From: Planctomycetales bacterium
GTDB lineage: Bacteria > Planctomycetota > Planctomycetia > Pirellulales > Pirellulaceae
Direction: 5' to 3'
Assembly (NCBI GenBank): GCA_020426845.1
Contig: JAGQPF010000728.1
Coordinates: 1-64,000, forward strand
Length of the DNA stretch: 64,000 nucleotides
Part shown: piece after piece, positions 30,802 to 38,662 of the stretch
Numbering within the stretch: position 1 is the first letter of the stretch
Layout: each line of letters begins with the position of its first letter
Program-made: the position numbers and the translations under genes
Notes under the pieces: model-generated
The model's database searches: none
The model's input: only the letters and a program-made list of their open reading frames with translations
Told to the model about the DNA's origin: nothing

Positions 30802-32085
30802 TCAACCAAAGCGGGCCGGCAAATACGCCGTGGGGTCGAGATGAGCCGGTTCGCCATCGATCCACTCGCGGATCAATCGCCCCGTCGCCGGCGCCATGCT
30901 CAAGCCCAGCATGTTATGTCCCGCCGCCAGCAGAAGGTTGTTTAACCGCGGTGAGGGCCCGATTAACGGCAAGCCGTCCCAGGTCATCGGGCGCCAGCCA
31001 AACCACCGCTCTTGGATCGTCGTCCCCAGCGGTTCCTCCAGGTAATGCCTGGCCCCGGCTTGCAACAACGCCAGCCGCTTGGGGTTCAGCGAGTTGTCGT
31101 AGCCGGCGAACTCCATGGTCGACCCGAGCCGATAGGCCCCCTCGAACGGCGTCACCGCGACCCGATGCGCCTCGAAGATCATCGGCAGCCGAGGGCAGAG
31201 GCGTGGCGGGGTGCTGGTGATCGAGTACCCCTTGCCTGGCTGAATCGGCACTCGGCAGCCAAGCTCGGCAGCCAACTGTGGCGTCAGGGCTCCCGCCGCG
31301 ATCACAAATCGCTCGCCTTCAATCGCCTCATCCTGTTGATTGACGACCGCCGTGACATGGGCGCCTCCGCGGCGCAGGCCGCGCACCTGCCAATCTTCGC
31401 GAATCTCTGCGCCCAGCGATTCCAAACGGGCTCGCAGGCAGGCCAGCAGCCGGTCGGGACGCAAATGGCAGTCCTGTTCGAAGTGCCAACCCCCTCCCAG
31501 ACCCGGCCGCAGCGCGGGCTCCAGCCGCTCCAGCGCAGCGCGGTCGTGCGGCGTGGCGAAGACGCCGAACTCGCGACGCAGCATCTCGTTGGTCGACTCA
31601 AACTCCTCGAACTCGCGTGGCTCGTGGTGGACCATCAGCAGGCCTCTGGGCGACCACTCGCACTGCATCCAGGGCTCAGCCATCAACTGCCGATAAAGCG
31701 TCATAGACGACTGCAGCAGCGCGTGCCTCGCCTTGGCTGACACCATCATGTCAGCCTTGTTGCAGCGGCGGGCAAAGTGCCAAAGCCAGCTCCAGAGCGA
31801 CGGCGACGGCCGCAGCTTGATTTTGAACGGCGAGTTGGGACGGAGCATGGCCCGCACAGCTCCGCTCATGGCCCCGGGCGCGGCCAGTGGCAAAATGTGG
31901 CTGGGGCACACGTAGCCACAATTGCCGTGCGAACAGGCGCCTCCGAATCGGCCTGCATCGACGATCGTGACCTTTCGCCCGCTGCCCACGAGCTCCAGCG
32001 CGCAAAATGCTCCAATGACTCCGCCGCCGACAATCACGACATGCTCGCCGCGCGGCGGCGCGTGACTCAAATCCGCGTGGTTCAT
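30802..32085 (-). CDS. FAD-dependent D-amino-acid dehydrogenase (DadA/D-hydroxyproline dehydrogenase-like)
   Basis: The 427-residue protein starts with the FAD dinucleotide-binding fold [18 protein letters not shown], followed by [20 protein letters not shown]. The C terminus [20 protein letters not shown], then [20 protein letters not shown], is that of the DadA group. Its ATG overlaps the TGA of the upstream epimerase by four bases (ATGA), indicating translational coupling. In known trans-4-hydroxy-L-proline catabolism the epimerase makes cis-4-hydroxy-D-proline and an FAD dehydrogenase of this family oxidises it; the pairing supports that role. The later pathway enzymes are not in the window. 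Confidence 0.85.
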   Translation of the reverse strand: MNHADLSHAPPRGEHVVIVGGGVIGAFCALELVGSGRKVTIVDAGRFGGACSHGNCGYVCPSHILPLAAPGAMSGAVRAMLRPNSPFKIKLRPSPSLWSWLWHFARRCNKADMMVSAKARHALLQSSMTLYRQLMAEPWMQCEWSPRGLLMVHHEPREFEEFESTNEMLRREFGVFATPHDRAALERLEPALRPGLGGGWHFEQDCHLRPDRLLACLRARLESLGAEIREDWQVRGLRRGGAHVTAVVNQQDEAIEGERFVIAAGALTPQLAAELGCRVPIQPGKGYSITSTPPRLCPRLPMIFEAHRVAVTPFEGAYRLGSTMEFAGYDNSLNPKRLALLQAGARHYLEEPLGTTIQERWFGWRPMTWDGLPLIGPSPRLNNLLLAAGHNMLGLSMAPATGRLIREWIDGEPAHLDPTAYLPARFG

Positions 32086-33053
32086 GGCTGCTCCGCGGGC
32101 AAGCCCCAACAGAACGGATCGGCTTCATCGAATCGCAGCGTGGATTCCGCAATCAAATAAGCGTCGCCGACAATGGTCGGCCGAATGACGGGCCGCCCGC
32201 GTACGGCATCGCTGACCACCGAGCACCGCGCCTCGAAGATGCTGCCCAAAATCCCCTCCTGTCGCCACGTCGCATCGACTCTCAGCTTGCCTTCTGCGAC
32301 CAGGCAGGCCAGCTTGGCGCTCGTGCCGGTTCCGCACGGCGAGCGATCGTACACACCGCCGGGGCAGAGCACGAAGTTACGGGCGTCTCCGCCGGACCTC
32401 GGCGGCCCGAAAAGTTCGATGTGGTCGATCTCGGCGCCGTCCTCGCCCGTCACGCCGGCCGACGCGAGTGCGCAACGCACCGCCCGCGCAAACTGCTGGA
32501 GTTGCTCCACATTCGCCAGCTCAAGCGGGCAGGGCGACGACTCCGTGAGAAAGAACCAATTGCCGCCCCAGGCGACGTCGCCGCTCACCGGCCCGTGTCC
32601 GGCCACCTCCACCGTCACTCCAGCCGCATGCCGAAAGCTCTCGACGTTGTCGACGGCAAAGCGATCGTCATCCAAACTTGCGGCCGTGACCATGCCCACG
32701 GGCGTATCGAGCCGCATTTTGCCCATCGTGATGCGTTGCAGGTGCCGCAGCGTCGCCATCACGCCGATCGCGCCATGGCCGCACATCCCGAGCGACCCGA
32801 CGTTGTTGAAGAAGATCACGCCGGCCTCGCAGCTGGGGTCGTAGGGATCGCAGAGCAGCGCACCGACCAGCACATCCGATCCACGCGGCTCGCGCACCAC
32901 GCCGGAACAAAAACTGCGATGGTCGCGGTCCAGCCGCTCGCGCCGCTCCGCCAACGAACCGGTTCCCAAGTCCGGTCCGCCCTCGACAACCACTCGAGTC
33001 GGCTCGCCCGCCGTATGCGAGTCCACCACCTGAACGCGTTGTACTTGCCGCAC
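32082..33053 (-). CDS. 4-hydroxyproline 2-epimerase (proline racemase family)
   Basis: The 323-residue product interconverts trans-4-hydroxy-L-proline and cis-4-hydroxy-D-proline, or is a related 3-hydroxyproline enzyme. Both catalytic cysteine motifs are present: GMCGHGAIGV and SPCGTGTSAK. Starting at GTG 33053 gives VVDSHTAGEPTRVV at the N terminus as in the family, and the GTG has a good AGGAG site 9 bases upstream; an ATG at 33143 would add 30 residues unlike the family. It is the first gene of a coupled pair with the FAD dehydrogenase. Confidence 0.88.
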   Translation of the reverse strand: MRQVQRVQVVDSHTAGEPTRVVVEGGPDLGTGSLAERRERLDRDHRSFCSGVVREPRGSDVLVGALLCDPYDPSCEAGVIFFNNVGSLGMCGHGAIGVMATLRHLQRITMGKMRLDTPVGMVTAASLDDDRFAVDNVESFRHAAGVTVEVAGHGPVSGDVAWGGNWFFLTESSPCPLELANVEQLQQFARAVRCALASAGVTGEDGAEIDHIELFGPPRSGGDARNFVLCPGGVYDRSPCGTGTSAKLACLVAEGKLRVDATWRQEGILGSIFEARCSVVSDAVRGRPVIRPTIVGDAYLIAESTLRFDEADPFCWGLPAEQP

Positions 33054-33062
33054 GATGCTTGG

Positions 33063-33067
33063 CTCCT
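33063..33067 (-). promoter_or_regulatory. Ribosome-binding site deciding the epimerase GTG start
   Basis: AGGAG on the minus strand, nine bases before the GTG at 33053. No comparable site precedes the longer ATG start at 33143. Confidence 0.65.
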
Positions 33068-33189
33068 GCAGGAATTCCACCGCGGCTCCGCCACCGGTGC
33101 CAACTGCCAGCCGTCGCGATAAGCCGTGGAACGTCAACCGCATCAATATACGAAAACTAGAACCGGAAAAAGCCGGCTTCCGGACGAGA

Positions 33190-33273
33190 CGTGCCACAGG
33201 CTGCCTGCCTGTGATAGCTGTGGTTCTCGCCGCAGGTTGCAGGCTGGCAGCCTGCACTACGACGAGGTTTTCA
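33190..33273. repeat. caggctggcagcctg palindromic repeat, overlapping the treZ stop
   Basis: Contains gccacaggctgcctgcctgtgatagc and caggctggcagcctgcactacgac, members of the same family as 35740-35812, 46260-46372 and 56543-56650. The cta of the repeat's 'ctacgac' tail supplies the TAG stop of the minus-strand TreZ-like gene. Confidence 0.75.
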
Positions 33274-35698
33274 ACTGGCTGCCGAGCACGATCGCCGTGT
33301 TCGGGAGCAACCCTCGAGCATCCCCTTCGCCGGGATGCGAGCGCAACAGCACCTGCCATGATTGTCGATCCGCCAGCGGCAGCGACGAAAGCTCCAGCAA
33401 GGGCGACTCAGCCACTGCGTCGGGACGGCACAGGCGGACGACGATCGCCCATTGCCCGCCCAGCTCCGGCGACTCGTAACAGAGCGAAAACAGGCCGCTC
33501 TCGGGCTGACAGTGTACGGTCATCCGCTCGGCGTCAAGCCAGCCGTCTTGCAGTCCGCGTCGCCGCAGTTGCAGCAGCTGCCGATACCAGTCGAGCATGT
33601 CCGGATGACTGGGGCAGGTCACGTCGCATTTCGAATACCGAAAGGCGCGAGGATCCGAGGGGACGATGGCGCCGTTCCACTGATGTTGCGGATACTCTTT
33701 CGCTCGCCCGTGGTCGACGGCACGACGCAGGCCCGCGTCGCCGAAGTCGGCAAAAAATCGGAACGGCGCCTCCGCCGCAGACTCCTCTCCCATAAAGATC
33801 ATCGGAATGGCGGGATAAAGCAGCACGAGCGCGGCCGCCGCTCGTTGAAAATCCAACGATGTCAGCTGATGCAGCCGGGCGCCGTGTGGATGGTTCCCCA
33901 CACAGTCATGGGTTTGCAGCGCCACGACCAGCGAGCCCATGTAGTCGCGACGGAGCCGATCGCCGTGCAGATGGCGCTCGCGGCGCCACTGTTCGTCAGC
34001 CCGCTGCACCTTGGGGCCAACGTAGAGATAGCCGTGCTCCAAGGCCTCGGCGACATCCTGCCCGCCATCGTAATTTCGGTAAGTCAGCTGCACACCGGGA
34101 GCGCCCAGCGAGTAAATCGAGTGCATCAGGCAGTCGCACCAGATCGCGTCATAGGACTCCTCCGGCACTTTGAGCAGCGTCGGATCGTACATGTTCGCTT
34201 CCGCAATCAAATGCAGATGCCTGCGCGAGCTGGCCTGGCGCTCGGCAACCGCTTGTCGCACCTCGTCGAGTATGGTGGGCTGGCCATCGTCGAACATGAA
34301 GTGGACAGCGTCGAGCCGCAGGCCGTCGAAGTGGAACTCGTCGATCCAATACAGGACATTCTCGACGATCATCCGACGCACGTGATCCGACAGCCAACCG
34401 TCGTAGTTGAACGCGGCGCCCCAGGGCGTGTGGTGGCGTTTGGTGAAGTAGGGACCAAAGTCGGCGAGATAGTTCCCCTCGGGCCCGAGGTGGTTGTAGA
34501 CGACATCCAACAGGACGGCGAGTCCCGCCTCGTGGCAGGCGTTAACCAGCGCCTTCAGCTCATCCGGATGACCGTAGTTGTGGCTTGGCGCGAACAGTCC
34601 AACACCGTCGTAACCCCAGTTCCAGCGCCCCGGCGATTGTGCCAACGGCAGCAGCTCAATCGCCGTCACGCCCAACTCACGCAGATAGGGCAGCCGCTCA
34701 ATCGCTCCGCGGTAGTCGCCCGATGCGCTGAAGGCCCCCACGTGCAGCTCGTAGATCACCAGCTCGCGCTTGGGCACGCCGGACCAATCGTCATCCGACC
34801 AGGGAAAGCCGTGGGGCGAGATCACACGGGACTCGCCATGCACACCTTGTGGCAGGAATCGCGCCACCGGGTCGGGGCGCGACAGCTGCTCGTCAAGCAC
34901 CAGCCGATACGACTGCTCGGGGCCGATCGGAACTTGCCCGATGTGCATGCCGTCGGAGTCGCGGGTGAGCGTGACAGGTTCCTGTCGCCGAGCATCGCCG
35001 TCACTCGCGCCGACCAGTTCGACTTGCACGCGTTTGCGACGCGGCGCCCAAATGCGAAAATTGGAGCTCCCGGCATCCCGAGCGGCGACGCCATGCCGCA
35101 AACCCTCCGGCTCCGGCGACGGCAGCACGCCAAACCATGTGGCGCCGTCTCGGATGGCGGCAGGGGAGGGCGAGGAGGTGAAGTAGTGCCGAGCCGGCGC
35201 CAGCGGCCGGCGCAAAAACTCGGCGGTGCTCGCCGTGTTTGAGCCCGCGCTGATAATCACCTGAGGCCAAGGCGTCGACTCGCTTCGGCCCGCCCACTGC
35301 GAAGCGCCGAGGGCCTCGACCAGCTCGTTCGCCGAGCGACCCGTGAACCGCAGCCACCAAGACAGCGCGGCATCGAATCCAGCGGGCTGCCGCACATCGT
35401 TGCGATACTGCGTCAGCTCGATCCACCGGTTTCCCGAGGCGTTCCACTCCGCGATTCCCGCGCCACCACTATGCACGAGCCAGCGCGGCCCGCACGGCAA
35501 CTCGGCGTCCGCGGACTGCAACTCCTCACATGACGCGGAGGAGCAAGCCAACCAGCCGGCAGCGGCAATCGGCGCGAACCACTCCGCCTTGTGGGCGAGG
35601 AAGTTGGCGGGACCCGGTGTGAGGCCCGGTGGGCCAGCCAGCAATTCCAGGTGGATCGCCAACGAGGGGCGATGTCGAGAAGGCTGGCCAGACGTCAT
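33257..35698 (-). CDS. treZ: TreZ-like malto-oligosyltrehalose trehalohydrolase (GH13) with long N-terminal extension
   Basis: The 813-residue protein carries the TreZ layout from about residue 195: a carbohydrate-binding-like strand region (FRIWAPRRKRVQVELVG), then the GH13 barrel with ELHVGAFSASGDYRGAIERL, DVVYNHLGPEGNYL, nucleophile motif FDGLRLDAVH, acid motif LIAEANMYD and third-Asp motif QTHDCVGNHPHG (family usually HDQIGN). About 190 residues precede this with no family match, rich in Trp and Pro. No treY or treS is adjacent, so its substrate could be another branched or trehalose-ended glucan. The start is ATG 35698. The gene is bracketed by repeats of one family. Confidence 0.8.
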   Translation of the reverse strand: MTSGQPSRHRPSLAIHLELLAGPPGLTPGPANFLAHKAEWFAPIAAAGWLACSSASCEELQSADAELPCGPRWLVHSGGAGIAEWNASGNRWIELTQYRNDVRQPAGFDAALSWWLRFTGRSANELVEALGASQWAGRSESTPWPQVIISAGSNTASTAEFLRRPLAPARHYFTSSPSPAAIRDGATWFGVLPSPEPEGLRHGVAARDAGSSNFRIWAPRRKRVQVELVGASDGDARRQEPVTLTRDSDGMHIGQVPIGPEQSYRLVLDEQLSRPDPVARFLPQGVHGESRVISPHGFPWSDDDWSGVPKRELVIYELHVGAFSASGDYRGAIERLPYLRELGVTAIELLPLAQSPGRWNWGYDGVGLFAPSHNYGHPDELKALVNACHEAGLAVLLDVVYNHLGPEGNYLADFGPYFTKRHHTPWGAAFNYDGWLSDHVRRMIVENVLYWIDEFHFDGLRLDAVHFMFDDGQPTILDEVRQAVAERQASSRRHLHLIAEANMYDPTLLKVPEESYDAIWCDCLMHSIYSLGAPGVQLTYRNYDGGQDVAEALEHGYLYVGPKVQRADEQWRRERHLHGDRLRRDYMGSLVVALQTHDCVGNHPHGARLHQLTSLDFQRAAAALVLLYPAIPMIFMGEESAAEAPFRFFADFGDAGLRRAVDHGRAKEYPQHQWNGAIVPSDPRAFRYSKCDVTCPSHPDMLDWYRQLLQLRRRGLQDGWLDAERMTVHCQPESGLFSLCYESPELGGQWAIVVRLCRPDAVAESPLLELSSLPLADRQSWQVLLRSHPGEGDARGLLPNTAIVLGSQLKTSS

Positions 35699-35739
35699 TC
35701 GTTCACTCGAGCTGCGATGGGAGCCGCGACGTCGAGCAC

Positions 35740-35812
35740 GTAGTGCAGGCTGCCAGCCTGCAACCTGCGGCCCAAACCCCAATCGTCACAGGCTAGCAGC
35801 CTGTGCTACGTA
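35740..35812. repeat. caggctagcagcctg palindromic repeat upstream of treZ
   Basis: Two units, tgcaggctgccagcctgcaacctgcgg and tcacaggctagcagcctgtgctacgtagg, belong to the family listed at 33190-33273. The unit ends five bases before the stop codon of the small lipoprotein gene at 35817. Confidence 0.75.
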
Positions 35813-35816
35813 GGAC

Positions 35817-36173
35817 TTAGGGGGCCGCGGGAGGCTCCGTGGCTGGCTGAGGTGTGGTTTGGAACGGCACCACTGGCGCGGTCTCCATCCCGCCATAGTA
35901 GTCCACTCCGCCGACGCCGACATCGCCTGTCACTTGGCAATTGGGGCAATCGGGAATGCCGCCGTAGCCAACCACCGTGTCCTGGCCGCAGCCGATCTCG
36001 CCGGCAAAGCCGTCGATGCCGCACGCGGGCGCCAGCGGAGCCGGCGCGGTGGTGTAGGGATCAAAGGTCAGGCTGCTCCGGCAGGGGGCCCCACGCCTCT
36101 TGAACCAAGGGCAGCTGCGGCAGCCGCTCAGCAGCAACGCGACGCAGGCAATGAGGATTATCATCCGCTTCAT
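35817..36173 (-). CDS. Small Cys/Pro-rich lipoprotein
   Basis: Starting at ATG 36173, the 118-residue product has a lipoprotein signal (MKRMIILIACVALLLSGC, lipobox LLSGC). The rest is Gly/Pro/Cys-rich with a CPNC pair and no recognisable domain. Short secreted proteins of this kind are common in planctomycetes, but no function is known. Confidence 0.65.
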   Translation of the reverse strand: MKRMIILIACVALLLSGCRSCPWFKRRGAPCRSSLTFDPYTTAPAPLAPACGIDGFAGEIGCGQDTVVGYGGIPDCPNCQVTGDVGVGGVDYYGGMETAPVVPFQTTPQPATEPPAAP

Positions 36174-36666
36174 AACATCCACTCCCGTGATTCGCCATGG
36201 AAACAACACCGGCGTGGCTGTGAGTCATCCAACTCTACATCACCTGTTGCGGAAGGCAAACGCGTGTCGTTTTTTTTCAACATCCCGCAAAGCCGACCGC
36301 AAACGTGGCCCCAAAGGTTGTCGGCATGGAGAAAAATTCGGAAAAAAATCCGACGCCTCAGCCAACAGCGTGCTATGGTTTTGCACCGCAAGTTCCGCCT
36401 CGCTTTCTCCGATTTCGGTGACGGACTTGTGTCATTTCGAACCCTGCCAAACGTGTTCGTTTCAGGGGTTGAAGGAGCAACCCGCTCAAGGAAGGGCGCG
36501 CGTTGAGTGATCGCTTGAGATTGGGATGCGGATGCATCGTCCCTTCACAATTCGTGAAGGCCTCTTGAGTGGATCCATTTGCAGGCAGGCAGACTGTTGC
36601 GATTGTAACGGTCTCGACGCCTGCGCTTGTCAACGCGATCAGAGCGGTTTCTCTACCGGTGCAAGT
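36174..36666. other. Divergent intergenic region
   Basis: About 490 bp between the lipoprotein (minus) and exported hydrolase (plus) genes. It holds an AT-richer stretch with an 8-T run (about 36270-36277) that could contain promoters, but no confident element. Upstream in-frame extension of the hydrolase to 36526 lacks a signal peptide and is not supported. Confidence 0.45.
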
Positions 36667-37827
36667 ATGCCCACGACATTGAAATCCATTGCCCGCGTGG
36701 CGCCCAGGCAATCCGTGACGCGCCTCATCGGGGCGAGGTCTGTCTTGTACGCGCTCATTTGGCTCGCGTTGGCCCCGCTCGCGCGCCCCGCTTCCGCAGA
36801 GGGCGTCGGCGTCGCCGATCCCGCGGTGGTCGGAGCTGTCGGCGAGGATGGTCGCGCCAGCGTGCTCCGTTCGATTCCGCTCCGATCGCTCGACACGGGC
36901 CCCACCGTCGAGGCCGAGCACCCGGACTCGGCAAGCGACGACGAGGCAGAGCCCCTCGACGCCGCAACCGACATGGATCTCGCGGAGCTCGGTGAAGTGT
37001 TTCCGCCAAGCCAAGGCAGCGAAGTGTGGCAAATCAACACTCGCCACCTCAACCCCTGGTGCGCGGCGCCGCCGCTGCAGGTGTACCAACACCAAAGCCG
37101 CCAGTGGCAACTTCGCTCGCTCGATGACTTGCTGACGCCGTTCGATGGCGTCGTCGTGGTTTACGTCCACGGCAATCGGATGGAGTCGTGCAACACGCTG
37201 GATCGCGGGATGCTCTACTATCGCTGCCTCACATCGGCGGCCCAGACGAACGTGCGATTCATCATTTGGTCCTGGCCCAGCGACACCATCAAAGGACAAG
37301 TGCGCGACGTGCGCGTGAAGTCCGAACGGGCCCACGCGGAAGGCGCCTACCTGGGCTGGTACGTCAGCCAACTCCCCGCCGATCAGCTCGTCAGTCTGGT
37401 CGGCTACAGCTACGGCGCCAAGGTGATCACCAGCGCGCTGCAGATGCGCGCCTGCGGTGGCTGCAACGGCCTGCCGATGAACTCGGGCACACCCGTGCGA
37501 GTTTCGATCAACGCGCCAGCCGTCTCCTACGCCGACATGTCCTCCGCAGGACGCTACCGCGCTGCGCTCTCGCAAGCCGATCGCGTTCTGATGCTCTACA
37601 ACACACTCGATCCGATCCTCAAGCGATATCGAATCGTCGAAAAGCACGCGCGTCCGCAAGCGATCGGCTACACCGGCCTCTCGCGCGCCATCCCCAACGG
37701 CGACAAAGTTCGGCAAATCGACGTCTCTCACGTCGTGGGCAGATCGCACTATGAGCCGCGCTATGTGCAACACTCCGGTTTGCTCCACGAGATGCGGCAA
37801 TGCATCCTCTGGCAAGAGATGCCGTAA
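36667..37827 (+). CDS. Exported alpha/beta hydrolase (DUF900-like)
   Basis: The 386-residue product has a twin-Arg-less signal segment (LYALIWLALAPLARPASA). The hydrolase part shows DGVVVVYVHGNRMES, IIWSWPSDTIKGQ, nucleophile elbow LVGYSYGAKVI and a C-terminal His region (DVSHVVGRSHYEPRY). The pattern matches the DUF900/lipase-like group. ATG 36667 gives the signal peptide; the longer frame to 36526 is not used. No linked gene; the substrate is unknown. Confidence 0.75.
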   Translation: MPTTLKSIARVAPRQSVTRLIGARSVLYALIWLALAPLARPASAEGVGVADPAVVGAVGEDGRASVLRSIPLRSLDTGPTVEAEHPDSASDDEAEPLDAATDMDLAELGEVFPPSQGSEVWQINTRHLNPWCAAPPLQVYQHQSRQWQLRSLDDLLTPFDGVVVVYVHGNRMESCNTLDRGMLYYRCLTSAAQTNVRFIIWSWPSDTIKGQVRDVRVKSERAHAEGAYLGWYVSQLPADQLVSLVGYSYGAKVITSALQMRACGGCNGLPMNSGTPVRVSINAPAVSYADMSSAGRYRAALSQADRVLMLYNTLDPILKRYRIVEKHARPQAIGYTGLSRAIPNGDKVRQIDVSHVVGRSHYEPRYVQHSGLLHEMRQCILWQEMP

Positions 37828-37875
37828 GTCGCGCGTAGCAGCTGACGCCAGCCAAGAGAAGCCGCATGCTGCGCG

Positions 37876-38236
37876 AGTGAGGCGAGATCCCAGGGGAGGC
37901 GCCGGCTCCCTGGGCTTGCGCCCAGGGCTAACTTCTGTCGCCCCTTCGGCCCTTCGGGGCTGTTGCGCGCGAGAGATGCGAGATCTCAAGGGAGGCACCC
38001 GGCTCCCTGGGCTTGCGCCCAGGGCTAACTTCTGTCGCCCCTTCGGGGCTGTTGCGCGCGAGAGATGCGAGATCTCAAGGGAGGCGCCCGGCTCCCTGGG
38101 CTTGCGCCCAGGGCTAACTTCTGTCGCCCCTTCGGGGCTGTTGCGCGCGAGAGATGCGAGATCTCAAGGGAGGCACCCGGCTCCCTGGGCTTGCGCCCAG
38201 GGCTAACTTCTGTCGCCCCTTCGGGGCTGTTGCGCT
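37876..38236. repeat. Tandem repeat, 89-bp unit, about four copies
   Basis: Units begin ctccctgggcttgcgcccag at 37906, 38003, 38092 and 38181. The last two intervals are exactly 89 bp; the first is 97 bp owing to an extra 'ggcccttc'. Each unit carries two palindromes (ctgggcttgcgcccag and ccccttcgggg) and the string gcgcgagagatgcgagatctcaaggga. The copies are nearly identical, so the expansion is recent. Confidence 0.9.
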
Positions 38237-38256
38237 CGAAGCGCGCCTCGGCCGGC

Positions 38257-38298
38257 GCATTGGGGTTGCGCAGTGCTGCACGGGCGGGAACGCCCATG
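38257..38298. repeat. Short dispersed repeat, copy 2 (gcattggggttgcgcagtg...)
   Basis: Nearly identical to 7061-7100 over about 40 bp (gcattggggttgcgcagtg, then gcacgggcg, then acgccca). Intergenic. Confidence 0.65.
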
Positions 38299-38662
38299 CT
38301 ACGCGAAGCGGGCGGCAGCACAGGACCAAAACTGACGTCAACCCGATGACACGCGCCGTCATTTTGACATCACCCTTCCCAGAGTCCCGAGAGAGCCCGA
38401 TTGCCGCATTCTGCGACTTTTCGAGGGCGAGAGACAATTGACCTCGCTTTGAGGGCAAGTGGCACGGTATTTGGTTGTTAGGCCACACTGTAAGCCGTCA
38501 CTCTCGCTCGTGGAATTGCGCAGTTTCTCGCGACAGCCCATTCCACGGCAGACCTCGCTGTGGCGGCCTGAATTCGCGCATGGATCGCTCGAAGTTCTCG
38601 GATGCGTTGGCCATCCGCCAGCCAATTGCCGACGAACACTGCTGACCCCAGGGAGACTTGTC

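Larger units (their letters stand above)
37828..38662. other. Long repeat-rich intergenic region
   Basis: About 830 bp without a supported gene. It contains the 89-bp tandem repeat (37876-38236), one copy of the gcattggggttgcgcagtg element (38257-38298) and about 360 bp of unassigned sequence before the WXXGXW gene. ORFs in it are repeat translations (GLAPRANFCRPFG) and not proteins. Confidence 0.6.

Noticed and set aside
33362-35242. 626-residue forward ORF opposite treZ
   Set aside because: Antisense shadow of a GH13 enzyme with all catalytic motifs.
37876-38236. CRISPR or coding tandem repeat
   Set aside because: Unit is 89 bp without unique spacers and has stops in several frames; it is a simple tandem duplication.
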